The notes under the pieces were generated by a model that made no database searches, was not told the DNA's origin, and saw only the letters and a list, made by a program, of their open reading frames with translations. DNA of 11,704 nucleotides from contig MFKM01000003.1 of assembly GCA_001779575.1 (NCBI GenBank), positions 2,651-14,354 of the forward strand. The letters are read 5' to 3'. Position numbers and translations under genes: made by a program. Positions within the stretch are counted from its first letter, which is position 1. Each line of letters begins with the position of its first letter. This DNA comes from Candidatus Jorgensenbacteria bacterium RIFCSPLOWO2_12_FULL_42_11. Lineage in GTDB: Bacteria > Patescibacteriota > Minisyncoccia > UBA6257 > MFKM01. Positions 5,005-11,500 of this stretch are shown one piece after another.

Positions 5005-6743
5005 GCGATAAGCGACAAGAGACAAGAGGGATGTTGCTGGTTTTTCTTGTTGCTGGTTTCTTGTTGCTTGTTGCTTTGCCAGCGCAAGCGGCAACTTTAT
5101 ATTTTGCGCCATCAAGCGGCAGTTATGAAGTCGGAAAGACTTTCTCCGCGATTGTGTATGTTTCCAGCGCGGATCAGGCGATGAATGCCGCATCCGGCAT
5201 CATTGCTTTTCCCCAAGACAAATTGGAGGTCGCTTCGCTTTCAAAAACCGGTTCTATTTTTACTCTCTGGGTTCAAGAGCCGTCGTTTTCCAATAGCGTC
5301 GGCACGGTCAATTTTGAAGGAATAGTGCTCAACCCGGGATTTGCCGGAGCAAATGGGAGGATACTCGCCATAAATTTTAGAACGAAGGCGGCGGGGTCGG
5401 CTCTCGTCAATTTTTCTTCCGGTTCAGCGCTCGCAAACGACGGGAAGGGCACCAATATTTTAGCAAGTTTGGGGAATGCCCGGTTTAGCTTAGGCGGCGC
5501 GGCCACAACCATACCGGAATCAACCACTCCTTCTGCAGTTTCCGGCGCGCCATTCGCGTCCCGGATTTCTTCGCCGACGCATCCGGACCCAAACCAATGG
5601 TACGCGGCAAAAGACGCGAAATTTGTCTGGCAAGCTCCCGCTGACGCGACCGCGGCGCGTTTGCTTGTCGGTAAAATTCCGGCTGTCATTCCCACTGTGG
5701 TTTACGCGCCGGCAATCGGCGAAAAAGAAGTGGCGAATCTTGACGATGGCGTCTGGTATTTTCATGTTCAATTACGCAACGCCAGCGGCTGGGGAGAAAT
5801 TTCTCATTTCCGTTTTCAAATAGACACTCAACCGCCGGAACCATTTTCAATCAAATTTGTTGATGGCAAAGAAACCGATAATCCGAGGCCAACGGTATTA
5901 TTTGATACCACCGATGCCCTTTCTGGAATTGAATATTATAAAATCAAAATTGGCGAAGGAGATTTTTTTGACGTCAGTCCCGAAATCGTAAAAAGCAATC
6001 CTTACACTTTGCCGCCGCAAAATCCGGGCAAGCGGAGCATTTTAGTTCAAGCGTATGATAAAGCCGGCAACTACAGCACTGCTTCCGAAGAGTTTGTCAT
6101 TAAGCCGATAAATTCACCGACGATTGTCGCATATCCTCAAAAATTGGAAAGCGGCGAAATACTTACGGTTAAAGGAACAACTTACGCTAACGCCCAAGCG
6201 ACTGTCTGGCTTCAAAGAGAAAAAGAAGACCCGAAAAGCTACGCGGTCGCGAGCGACAAAGACGGAAATTTTACTTTTATTTCGGAAGAAAAGACGAAAG
6301 AAGGCATTTATAAATTGTGGGCGGAGGTGATTGACGGGCGGGGAGCGCGAAGTTTGCCCAGCGAAAAAATAATCATCGCGGTGGCCAGACCGGTGATTTT
6401 TCGCATCGGAACTTACGCGATCGGCCTTTTGGCAGTGATAGTTCCGCTCGTTGCTCTTGTTTTCGCGCTTCTTTTCATCATTTGGCGCGGGTGGCATAAA
6501 TTTTCGCTTATGAGAAAGCGGCTTCGGAAAGAAGTCCGCGAAGCGGAATCCGCTCTCCACAAGGCCTTTGGTTTGTTGAAAGATAATATCCGAGAACAGG
6601 TTAAAATGCTTGAAAAAACTCGCGCCAAGCGACAACTGACCGAAGAAGAGGAGAAAGTCGTCAAGCAATTGAAGAAAGATTTAGACGACGCGGAAGAATT
6701 CGTGAGAAAAGAAATTGAAGACATTGAGAGAGAAATGAAATAA
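4977..6743 (+). CDS. Membrane-anchored cohesin-like protein 2 with Ig modules and cytoplasmic coiled coil
   Basis: From ATG 4977 the protein has 588 residues. This start is chosen because it supplies a charged n-region (MEKIKEQAISDKRQETRG) before the hydrophobic MLLVFLVAGFLLLVALPAQA; it overlaps the preceding gene by 28 bp. ATG 5031 would begin directly at the hydrophobic core and is the main alternative. A cohesin-like domain (about 40-172) contains YEVGKTFSAIVYVSSADQAM, ASGIIAFPQDKLEV, VNFEGIVLNPGFAG and GRILAINFRTKA. About three Ig/fibronectin-like modules follow (about 193-285, 287-376 and 381-468; note the ALSGIEYYKIKIG and VQAYDKAGNYS motifs), then a membrane helix at about 480-502. An approximately 80-residue highly charged cytoplasmic tail (about 510-588, EEEEKVVKQLKKDLDDAEEF) is predicted to be a coiled coil. 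It is probably a surface receptor for a dockerin protein, with an internal oligomerisation or signalling tail. Confidence 0.82.
   Translation: MEKIKEQAISDKRQETRGMLLVFLVAGFLLLVALPAQAATLYFAPSSGSYEVGKTFSAIVYVSSADQAMNAASGIIAFPQDKLEVASLSKTGSIFTLWVQEPSFSNSVGTVNFEGIVLNPGFAGANGRILAINFRTKAAGSALVNFSSGSALANDGKGTNILASLGNARFSLGGAATTIPESTTPSAVSGAPFASRISSPTHPDPNQWYAAKDAKFVWQAPADATAARLLVGKIPAVIPTVVYAPAIGEKEVANLDDGVWYFHVQLRNASGWGEISHFRFQIDTQPPEPFSIKFVDGKETDNPRPTVLFDTTDALSGIEYYKIKIGEGDFFDVSPEIVKSNPYTLPPQNPGKRSILVQAYDKAGNYSTASEEFVIKPINSPTIVAYPQKLESGEILTVKGTTYANAQATVWLQREKEDPKSYAVASDKDGNFTFISEEKTKEGIYKLWAEVIDGRGARSLPSEKIIIAVARPVIFRIGTYAIGLLAVIVPLVALVFALLFIIWRGWHKFSLMRKRLRKEVREAESALHKAFGLLKDNIREQVKMLEKTRAKRQLTEEEEKVVKQLKKDLDDAEEFVRKEIEDIEREMK
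4994..5028 (+). repeat. Heptanucleotide repeat ACAAGCG/ATAAGCG/ACAAGAG, 5 copies
   Basis: ACAAGCG, ATAAGCG, ATAAGCG, ACAAGAG and ACAAGAG cover the stop codon of cohesin gene 1 (TAA 5002-5004) and the N-terminal codons of cohesin gene 2. A C-to-T change in the second unit creates the stop. Confidence 0.9.
5037..5080 (+). repeat. Heptanucleotide repeat CTTGTTG and variants, opposite orientation
   Basis: CTGGTTT, then CTTGTTG, CTGGTTT, CTTGTTG, CTTGTTG and CTTTGCC encode the signal-peptide core of cohesin protein 2. The tract is roughly the reverse complement of the one at 4994-5028, so the pair could form an imperfect hairpin around the alternative ATG at 5031. Confidence 0.7.
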
Positions 6744-6745
6744 TC

Positions 6746-6774
6746 TTGCTTAATTAACGGTTTTTTGTTAATAT
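6746..6774 (+). promoter_or_regulatory. Promoter of gyrB
   Basis: TTGCTT (6746-6751) and TAATAT (6769-6774) are separated by exactly 17 nt, a good sigma-70-type promoter, just after the stop of the preceding gene. Transcription would start near 6781, leaving about 30 nt before the ATG at 6812. The spacer holds a weak hairpin (ATTAAC/GTTAAT) with a T6 loop, not a convincing terminator. Confidence 0.6.
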
Positions 6775-6811
6775 ACCGGAGTATCCAGACGGATATTTTA
6801 GTTTTGTTTAT

Positions 6812-7204
6812 ATGGTTAAAAAACAGGAAAAAATTAAGGAAAAATCAACTAAAAAAGGAACTCCCGAAGCCGCGCCGGTTAAAGAAAGGGCGGTTTCTTA
6901 CGAAGCCAAGGATATTTATGTTTTGGAGGGGCTGGAGCCGGTCAGAAAACGGCCGGCGATGTATATCGGTTCAACCGGCGTTGACGGACTTCACCATTTA
7001 ATTTGGGAAGTGGTGGATAACTGCATTGACGAGGCGATGGGCGGTTACGCCAAAAATATCAAAGTGGAACTGTTCGCTAACGGCCGGGTGGCGGTGGCGG
7101 ATGACGGCCGCGGCATTCCGGTGGACATTCATTCTCACACCAAAAAATCGGCTTTGGAAACCGTATTGTGCACTTTGCATGCCGGCGGCAAATTCGGCGG
7201 CTAG
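6812..7204 (+). CDS. gyrB: DNA gyrase subunit B, N-terminal segment ending at an in-frame TAG
   Basis: This is the first 130 codons of gyrB, the ATPase subunit of the type II topoisomerase that introduces negative supercoils. After a lysine-rich extension (about 1-27) come GHKL ATPase motifs: YVLEGLEPVRKRPAMYIGST, IWEVVDNCIDEA (E66 is the expected catalytic base and N70 the magnesium ligand) and VADDGRGIPVD. The frame stops at TAG 7202-7204, after HAGGKFGG. The next codons in the same frame read SYKVAGGLHGVG, the exact continuation of GyrB, so this is one gene broken by a nonsense codon at the position equivalent to Asn107 of E. coli GyrB, in the ATP lid. The fragment alone lacks the GGLHGVG nucleotide-binding loop and cannot be a working ATPase. 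No clear Shine-Dalgarno site precedes the ATG. Confidence 0.9.
   Translation: MVKKQEKIKEKSTKKGTPEAAPVKERAVSYEAKDIYVLEGLEPVRKRPAMYIGSTGVDGLHHLIWEVVDNCIDEAMGGYAKNIKVELFANGRVAVADDGRGIPVDIHSHTKKSALETVLCTLHAGGKFGG
7202..7204 (+). other. gyrB: In-frame TAG within gyrB
   Basis: The codon lies between GGC (Gly) and TCC (Ser) in an otherwise intact reading frame; relatives have Asn, Glu, Ser or Gly around this lid position. A single base change from GAG, AAG, CAG or TCG/TGG would produce it. The dockerin-like gene and rplK in this window also end in TAG, so TAG is an ordinary stop here and genome-wide reassignment is unlikely. It may be a sequencing or assembly error, a strain variant, or a real disabling mutation. 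Confidence 0.95.
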
Positions 7205-7213
7205 TCCTACAAA

Positions 7214-10099
7214 GTGGCCGGCGGACTTCACGGCGTCGGCGTTTCAGTGGTTAACGCTTTATCAAAATGGCTGCGGGTTGAAGTTTGTCGCAATGGCAGT
7301 CTTTATTCCCAGGAATACGAAAAAGGCCAACCGCGATACAAGGTTCGAAAAGAAGGAAAATGCGGACAGACCGGCACTAAGGTGATTTTTGAACCCGATT
7401 CCCAAATTTTTCAAAAAGTTGATTTTGATTTAAAAAAAATTGTCAGTCATCTTCGCCAACAGGCCTACCTGACGCCGAAACTGCGGATAGAAATCATTGA
7501 CAGTCGTTCCGGACAACCGGAGGCCTACGGCTTTTATTTTGAGGGAGGGTTGAAATCGTTCGTTCGCTATTTAATCGGCAGTAAAGAACCGGTTCAGAAT
7601 GAATTTTTTTATCAAAGCCGGAATTATGAAAAAATTTTGGTAGAATCGGCTTTTGTTTACACCAATGAAATTGAAGCCCAGGAAGTCAGTTTCGCCAATA
7701 ATATCTATACGCCTGACGGCGGAATGCATTTGACCGGTTTTCGTTCGGCTTTGACGAGAACCATCAACGATTTCGGCCGCCGGGAGGGCTATCTTAAAGA
7801 AGCCGATGAGAATTTAATCGGCGATGACGTTCGCGAGGGTTTGGTGGCGGCGGTTTCGGTAAAATTGGGGGAACCTCAATTTGAAGGCCAAACCAAAGCC
7901 CGATTAGGCAATCCGGAAGCCCGAACGGCCGTTGAGACCGCGGTTAACGAATCGCTGAAAGAATTTTTTGAACGTTACCCGGCTGACGGCCGGAAAATTG
8001 TTGAGAAATGTCTTTTGACGGCTAAGGCCCGGCAAGCCGCCAAGGCGGCCAAAGAAACGGTTTTACGAAAAGGCGCTCTGGAAGGAATGACCTTGCCCGG
8101 CAAATTGGCCGATTGCAGTTCCCGCAATCCCGCGGAATCGGAATTGTTCATCGTGGAAGGAGATTCAGCCGGCGGATGTTTGGCTGGGGATGTAAAAGTT
8201 GCTTTAGTTGATGGAAGAAATATTTCTTTTAAAGATTTAGTTGAAGAAAACAAACAAGGAAAGGAAAATTTTTGTTATACCATAAAAAATGATGGAAATA
8301 TAGGGGTGGAATTAATTAAAAATCCCAGAAAAACAAAAAATAACGCGAAGGTGGTTAAAATTATTTTAGACAACAACGAAGAATTGATTTGTACGCCAGA
8401 CCATAAATTTATGTTAAGAGACGGGAGCTATAAAATGGCTAAAGATTTAATTCCGGATGATTCCTTGATGCCTCTTTATAAAAAATATTCTGAAATAGCA
8501 GGCAGAATAACCATTGAAGGATATGAAATGGTTTTAAATCATCAAAATTTTAAATGGATTTTTACTCATTCATTGGCAGATAAATACAATTTAGAGAGAA
8601 GTATTTATGAAAAGGGGAAAATCGATGCTGTCCATCACATTGATTTTAATAAATTAAATAACAATCCAAATAATTTAGTTAGAATTCCGAAGGACGAGCA
8701 TCTTTTACTTCATTCAAAAATTCTTAAAAAAACAATTCACCGAGAAGATGTTAAAGAAAAATCAAGAAGGGTTCACCAATCCGAAGTTTATCGAGAGAAA
8801 ATGAAGAAAACAATGACAACGCCAAAAATGAGAGAAATGTTGAGTAAAAGAGCGAAAAAACAATGGCAGAGCGAAGAATACAAAAATTATATGGCTCAGA
8901 AATTTCTAGAATTTTATAGGAATAATTCTGATTATAAAGAAAAGAACAGTAAACTTCTTAACGAGGTTCAAAAATTATATTGGGGTAATACCGAAAATAG
9001 AAAAAAACAAGCAAAACGAGTTAAAGAGTATTTTGAGAAAAATCCAGAGAAGAAAAAATGGCTTTCAGCCATAGCAAAGAATCAATGGACTGATTTAAAT
9101 TTGCGAAAATGGCGGGCGGAAACGACAAAAAAACAATGGACTGAAGAATTTAGAGAAAAAAGAAAGGAAGCTTATAATCAAACTTATTTAAGAAAAGCAT
9201 TAGGTGTTCTTCGTAGTATTTATAATAAAAATGGAATGGCTGATAAAAAACAATATAATCAGATTAGAAAAACCAGAAACGATAAAAGTCTTATTAAATA
9301 CGAAACAATCTGCCAGAGATTTTTTAATGGCAATGAAGAAAGGTTGAAAGAGGCAGTTTTAAATTATAACCACCGCATTAAAGAGATTGTTCTCTTAAAA
9401 GAAAAAGTTGATGTTTACGATTTAGAGGTTCCGGGAAACCATAACTTTGCTTTAGCTAGTGGTGTTTTTGTGCACAATAGCGCCAAGCAAGGCCGGGACC
9501 GCCGCACCCAGGCGATTTTGCCTTTGCGCGGCAAGATTCTTAACGTGGAAAAAGCGAGAATGGACAAGATGTTGCTGAATCAGGAGATAAGGAATTTAAT
9601 TATCGCGATTGGAACGGCCATTGGCGACTCTTTTGACCTTTCAAAGATTCGCTATCATAAAATCGTTATTATGACCGATGCCGATACCGACGGAGCGCAT
9701 ATCCGGACTTTATTATTGACTCTTTTCTATCGTTATTTCGCGTCCATTATTGAAAACGGTTATCTTTTTATCGCCCAACCGCCGCTTTTCCGGCTCCAAA
9801 GAGGCAAGGAAGCGCATTATGCTTACAAAGAAGCGGAAAAGGATCGTCTTTTGAAATCCTGGGCCGAAGGCGGCAAAGTCGGAGTGGGAGTTCAGCGTTA
9901 TAAGGGCTTGGGGGAAATGAATCCGGAACAGCTTTGGGAGACGACGATGAATTCGGCCTCCCGCCAGCTGAAGCAGGTGATGATTGAAGACGCGCCTGAA
10001 GCCGACCGGCTTTTTGATATTCTTATGGGGGAGGAAGTCGAGCCTCGGAAAAATTTTATTCAGGCTCACGCCACCGCCGTTAAAAATTTAGATATTTGA
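7214..10099 (+). CDS. gyrB: DNA gyrase subunit B, main segment, with an intein in the Toprim domain
   Basis: This continues the gyrB frame after the TAG; the first usable start is GTG 7214, within YKVAGGLHGVG. Without the intein, the exteins of the whole gene (6812-10099) total about 661 codons, normal for a short-type GyrB. Visible motifs are GGLHGVG (ATP binding), VSFANNIYTPDGGMHLTGF (transducer), EGDSAGG and TDADTDGAH (Toprim metal site), QRYKGLGEMNPEQLW, and the usual C-terminus EPRKNF...NLDI. The Toprim motif EGDSAGG is interrupted at codon 8177 by a 434-residue intein; after splicing it would read EGDSAGGSAKQGRDRR. Translation from GTG 7214 would lack the catalytic Glu and the DDGRG motif, so a working enzyme needs readthrough of the TAG or a TAG that is not real. 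The frame ends in TGA, so UGA is a stop, not glycine as in Gracilibacteria or SR1. Confidence 0.9.
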   Translation: MAGGLHGVGVSVVNALSKWLRVEVCRNGSLYSQEYEKGQPRYKVRKEGKCGQTGTKVIFEPDSQIFQKVDFDLKKIVSHLRQQAYLTPKLRIEIIDSRSGQPEAYGFYFEGGLKSFVRYLIGSKEPVQNEFFYQSRNYEKILVESAFVYTNEIEAQEVSFANNIYTPDGGMHLTGFRSALTRTINDFGRREGYLKEADENLIGDDVREGLVAAVSVKLGEPQFEGQTKARLGNPEARTAVETAVNESLKEFFERYPADGRKIVEKCLLTAKARQAAKAAKETVLRKGALEGMTLPGKLADCSSRNPAESELFIVEGDSAGGCLAGDVKVALVDGRNISFKDLVEENKQGKENFCYTIKNDGNIGVELIKNPRKTKNNAKVVKIILDNNEELICTPDHKFMLRDGSYKMAKDLIPDDSLMPLYKKYSEIAGRITIEGYEMVLNHQNFKWIFTHSLADKYNLERSIYEKGKIDAVHHIDFNKLNNNPNNLVRIPKDEHLLLHSKILKKTIHREDVKEKSRRVHQSEVYREKMKKTMTTPKMREMLSKRAKKQWQSEEYKNYMAQKFLEFYRNNSDYKEKNSKLLNEVQKLYWGNTENRKKQAKRVKEYFEKNPEKKKWLSAIAKNQWTDLNLRKWRAETTKKQWTEEFREKRKEAYNQTYLRKALGVLRSIYNKNGMADKKQYNQIRKTRNDKSLIKYETICQRFFNGNEERLKEAVLNYNHRIKEIVLLKEKVDVYDLEVPGNHNFALASGVFVHNSAKQGRDRRTQAILPLRGKILNVEKARMDKMLLNQEIRNLIIAIGTAIGDSFDLSKIRYHKIVIMTDADTDGAHIRTLLLTLFYRYFASIIENGYLFIAQPPLFRLQRGKEAHYAYKEAEKDRLLKSWAEGGKVGVGVQRYKGLGEMNPEQLWETTMNSASRQLKQVMIEDAPEADRLFDILMGEEVEPRKNFIQAHATAVKNLDI
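8177..9478 (+). mobile_element. GyrB intein with HNH homing endonuclease
   Basis: This 434-residue in-frame insertion begins with Cys1 (CLAGDVKVALVDG, block A), has the block B histidine in TPDHKF (T73, H76), block F VDVYDLEVPGNHNFAL, and ends VFVHN with penultimate His433 and Asn434, followed by Ser+1. These are the residues of a standard class 1 self-splicing intein. The insertion point between SAGG and SAKQ in the Toprim domain is, to my knowledge, a familiar GyrB intein site. The endonuclease part is HNH, not LAGLIDADG: VHHIDFNKLNNNPNNLVRIP (from V152) then EHLLLH, at about 8630-8713. A basic helical region with repeated K-x-Q-W motifs (about residues 199-335) should bind DNA. The DNA is visibly more AT-rich than the flanking gyrB, consistent with horizontal acquisition. 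All splicing residues seem intact. Confidence 0.93.
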
Positions 10100-10132
10100 C
10101 GTTTATTATGCTAATATGCGTATTCACTGCCG

Positions 10133-10149
10133 ATTCGCGGATTGCGAAT
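10133..10149. repeat. Inverted repeat upstream of the secE promoter
   Basis: ATTCGC and GCGAAT are separated by GGATT, immediately upstream of the TTGACA at 10151. No T-run follows. The position just before the -35 suggests an operator or a minor hairpin at the end of gyrB mRNA. Confidence 0.4.
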
Positions 10150-10150
10150 A

Positions 10151-10178
10151 TTGACAACTCGTATTTTGGCATTATATT
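10151..10178 (+). promoter_or_regulatory. Promoter of the secE-nusG-rplK operon
   Basis: TTGACA (10151-10156, perfect -35) and TATATT (10173-10178) are 16 nt apart. Transcription would begin near 10185, leaving a leader of only about 16 nt before the ATG at 10201, with no Shine-Dalgarno site. A second TTGACA at 10177-10182 has no well-spaced -10. Confidence 0.65.
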
Positions 10179-10200
10179 GACAGATTAGCGTTATTTTATT

Positions 10201-10392
10201 ATGTTTACTAAAATCAAAAATTTTTTGCAGGAAGCCAGACAGGAATTTAAAAGAATCAACTGGCCGACCCGCCAGGAGACGATTCGCTACACTGTCTTTG
10301 TGTTTGGATTTTCAGCGGCCATGGCTTTTTTCCTGGGCTTACTTGATTTTGCTTTCCTTTATTTGCTAAAAAAGTTTTTTATAAAATTTTAA
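10201..10392 (+). CDS. secE: Preprotein translocase subunit SecE
   Basis: This 63-aa protein has the family signature: an amphipathic N-terminal helix with FLQEARQEFKRINWPTRQET, where the conserved K-x-x-WP-x-R-x-E lies at the membrane surface, then a single membrane helix (about 31-54). It is the small essential subunit that clamps SecY in the SecYEG protein-conducting channel; the size is normal for the short bacterial form. It is the first gene of the operon and nusG begins 5 bp after its stop, the classical bacterial order. The upstream surface-protein block depends on Sec export for its signal peptides. Confidence 0.95.
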   Translation: MFTKIKNFLQEARQEFKRINWPTRQETIRYTVFVFGFSAAMAFFLGLLDFAFLYLLKKFFIKF

Positions 10393-10397
10393 AATAA

Positions 10398-10946
10398 ATG
10401 CCGAAACAATTGCCAGAAAAAGAACGCCATTGGTACGCCATTCACACTTATTCCGGTTACGAAGACGCGGTTGTTCGTTATTTAAAACAGAGAATAGAAT
10501 CTTTGGAGATGCGCGATAAAATTCTCAATGTCCTTGTTCCCAAGGAAAAGAAAATAAAAATAAAAAGCGGAAAACGGCAGGAAGTTGAAGAAAAAATTTA
10601 CCCGGGCTATGTTTTGGTGGATATGATTTTAGACGATGATTCCTGGTACGTGGTCAGGAATACGCCTCGGGTAACCGGTTTTGTGGGAGCTGACAGCACC
10701 AAGCCCACTCCTCTTTCCAAAGAAGAAATTGAAAGTTTGATGGCTAAAATGAACGAAAAGGAAGCAAAGTTCAAAGTTGACTTTAAGGTGGGAGAAATGG
10801 TAAAAATTGTTGACGGCCCATTCAAGGACCATGACGGGAAAATAGCGGAGATTAACGGAGAACAAGGAAAGGTTAAGATAGGGGTTCCTATTTTTGGCCG
10901 GGAAACCATCATTGAGCTGGATTTATTGCAGGTAAATAAAATTTAA
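10398..10946 (+). CDS. nusG: Transcription termination/antitermination factor NusG
   Basis: This 182-aa protein is typical in length. The N-terminal NGN domain (about 10-115) contains HWYAIHTYSGYEDAVVRYLK, KIYPGYVLVDM, WYVVRNTPRVTGFVG and PLSKEEI, which bind the RNA polymerase clamp. The C-terminal KOW domain (about 126-182) contains VGEMVKIVDGPFKDHDGKIA and IFGRETIIELDLLQV, which contact Rho or ribosomal protein S10 in known systems. It lies 5 bp after secE and 7 bp before rplK and is therefore almost certainly co-transcribed with both. No Shine-Dalgarno site precedes it. Confidence 0.96.
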   Translation: MPKQLPEKERHWYAIHTYSGYEDAVVRYLKQRIESLEMRDKILNVLVPKEKKIKIKSGKRQEVEEKIYPGYVLVDMILDDDSWYVVRNTPRVTGFVGADSTKPTPLSKEEIESLMAKMNEKEAKFKVDFKVGEMVKIVDGPFKDHDGKIAEINGEQGKVKIGVPIFGRETIIELDLLQVNKI

Positions 10947-10953
10947 ATTCATT

Positions 10954-11379
10954 ATGGCAAAATTAATAAAAACAATCGTTAAATTACAAATTGCGGCCGG
11001 CAAAGCCAATCCGGCGCCGCCGGTGGGTCCGGCTCTCGGTCAACACGGAGTGAATATCCAGCAGTTTTGCGCTCAATTCAACGAAGCGACGAAAGATATG
11101 GGTGGCGATATTATTCCGGCCGAGATTACCATTTATCAGGACCGGACTTTTGAATTTCGCTTGAAGACGCCGCCGGTTTCAGCCCTGCTGAAAAAAGCGG
11201 CCGGCGTTGAAAAAGGGTCCGGCGATCCGTTGAAAACCAAAGTAGCCAAAGTGAGCAAAGAAGATGTCCGCAAAATTGCCGAGCGGAAAATGGTTGATTT
11301 AAACACCGACAGCCCGGAGGCGGCCGAAAGAATTGTCGCGGGAACGGCGCGGAGCATGGGAATAGAAATAAAAGAATAG
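10954..11379 (+). CDS. rplK: 50S ribosomal protein L11
   Basis: This 141-aa protein is full length and closely follows the family: KLQIAAGKANPAPPVGPALG in the N-terminal domain with its proline-rich hinge, GVNIQQFCAQFNEAT, then the 23S rRNA-binding C-terminal domain with KTPPVSALLKKAAGVEKGSG and GTARSMGIEI. L11 forms the GTPase-associated centre of the large subunit, where elongation factors act. It ends with TAG at 11377-11379. A terminator follows directly, and rplA (L1), its usual next gene, is not present before the thyX-like gene. Confidence 0.97.
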   Translation: MAKLIKTIVKLQIAAGKANPAPPVGPALGQHGVNIQQFCAQFNEATKDMGGDIIPAEITIYQDRTFEFRLKTPPVSALLKKAAGVEKGSGDPLKTKVAKVSKEDVRKIAERKMVDLNTDSPEAAERIVAGTARSMGIEIKE

Positions 11380-11402
11380 AAAAGTTGAAGAAATAAATCC
11401 GG

Positions 11403-11430
11403 AAACTGTCAGCGGCTTGACAGTTTTTTT
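11403..11430 (+). terminator. Intrinsic terminator of secE-nusG-rplK
   Basis: AACTGTCA (11404-11411) pairs with TGACAGTT (11418-11425) across a GCGGCT loop. Seven or more T residues overlap and follow the stem, then GCTTTTT. It lies 24 nt after the rplK stop. Confidence 0.88.
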
Positions 11431-11484
11431 GCTTTTTGTTAGATTTAAAGTCCGCACCTTTAAAATAAAAACCTATAAAAATTG

Positions 11485-11492
11485 AAAGGAGG
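11485..11492 (+). promoter_or_regulatory. Strong Shine-Dalgarno site of the thyX-like gene
   Basis: AAAGGAGG lies 8 nt before the ATG at 11501 and is the only strong site in the window, which fixes this start. The upstream promoter is unclear; TTGTTA (11436-11441) with TTTAAA (11459-11464) at 17 nt is the best candidate. Confidence 0.85.
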
Positions 11493-11500
11493 AAAAGAAA

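Noticed and set aside
6752..6775. Intrinsic terminator between cohesin gene 2 and gyrB
   Set aside because: The ATTAAC/GTTAAT stem is AT-only and short and the T-run is in the loop, not after the stem; the stretch fits better as promoter spacer.
7202..7204. TAG reassigned to an amino acid genome-wide
   Set aside because: The gene at 2596-3597 and rplK both end naturally in TAG at the expected protein length, so TAG works as a stop in this window.
10100..10200. tRNA-Trp or other tRNA before secE, as in some bacteria
   Set aside because: No cloverleaf, no GGTTCRA-type T-loop and no CCA end were found in this stretch.
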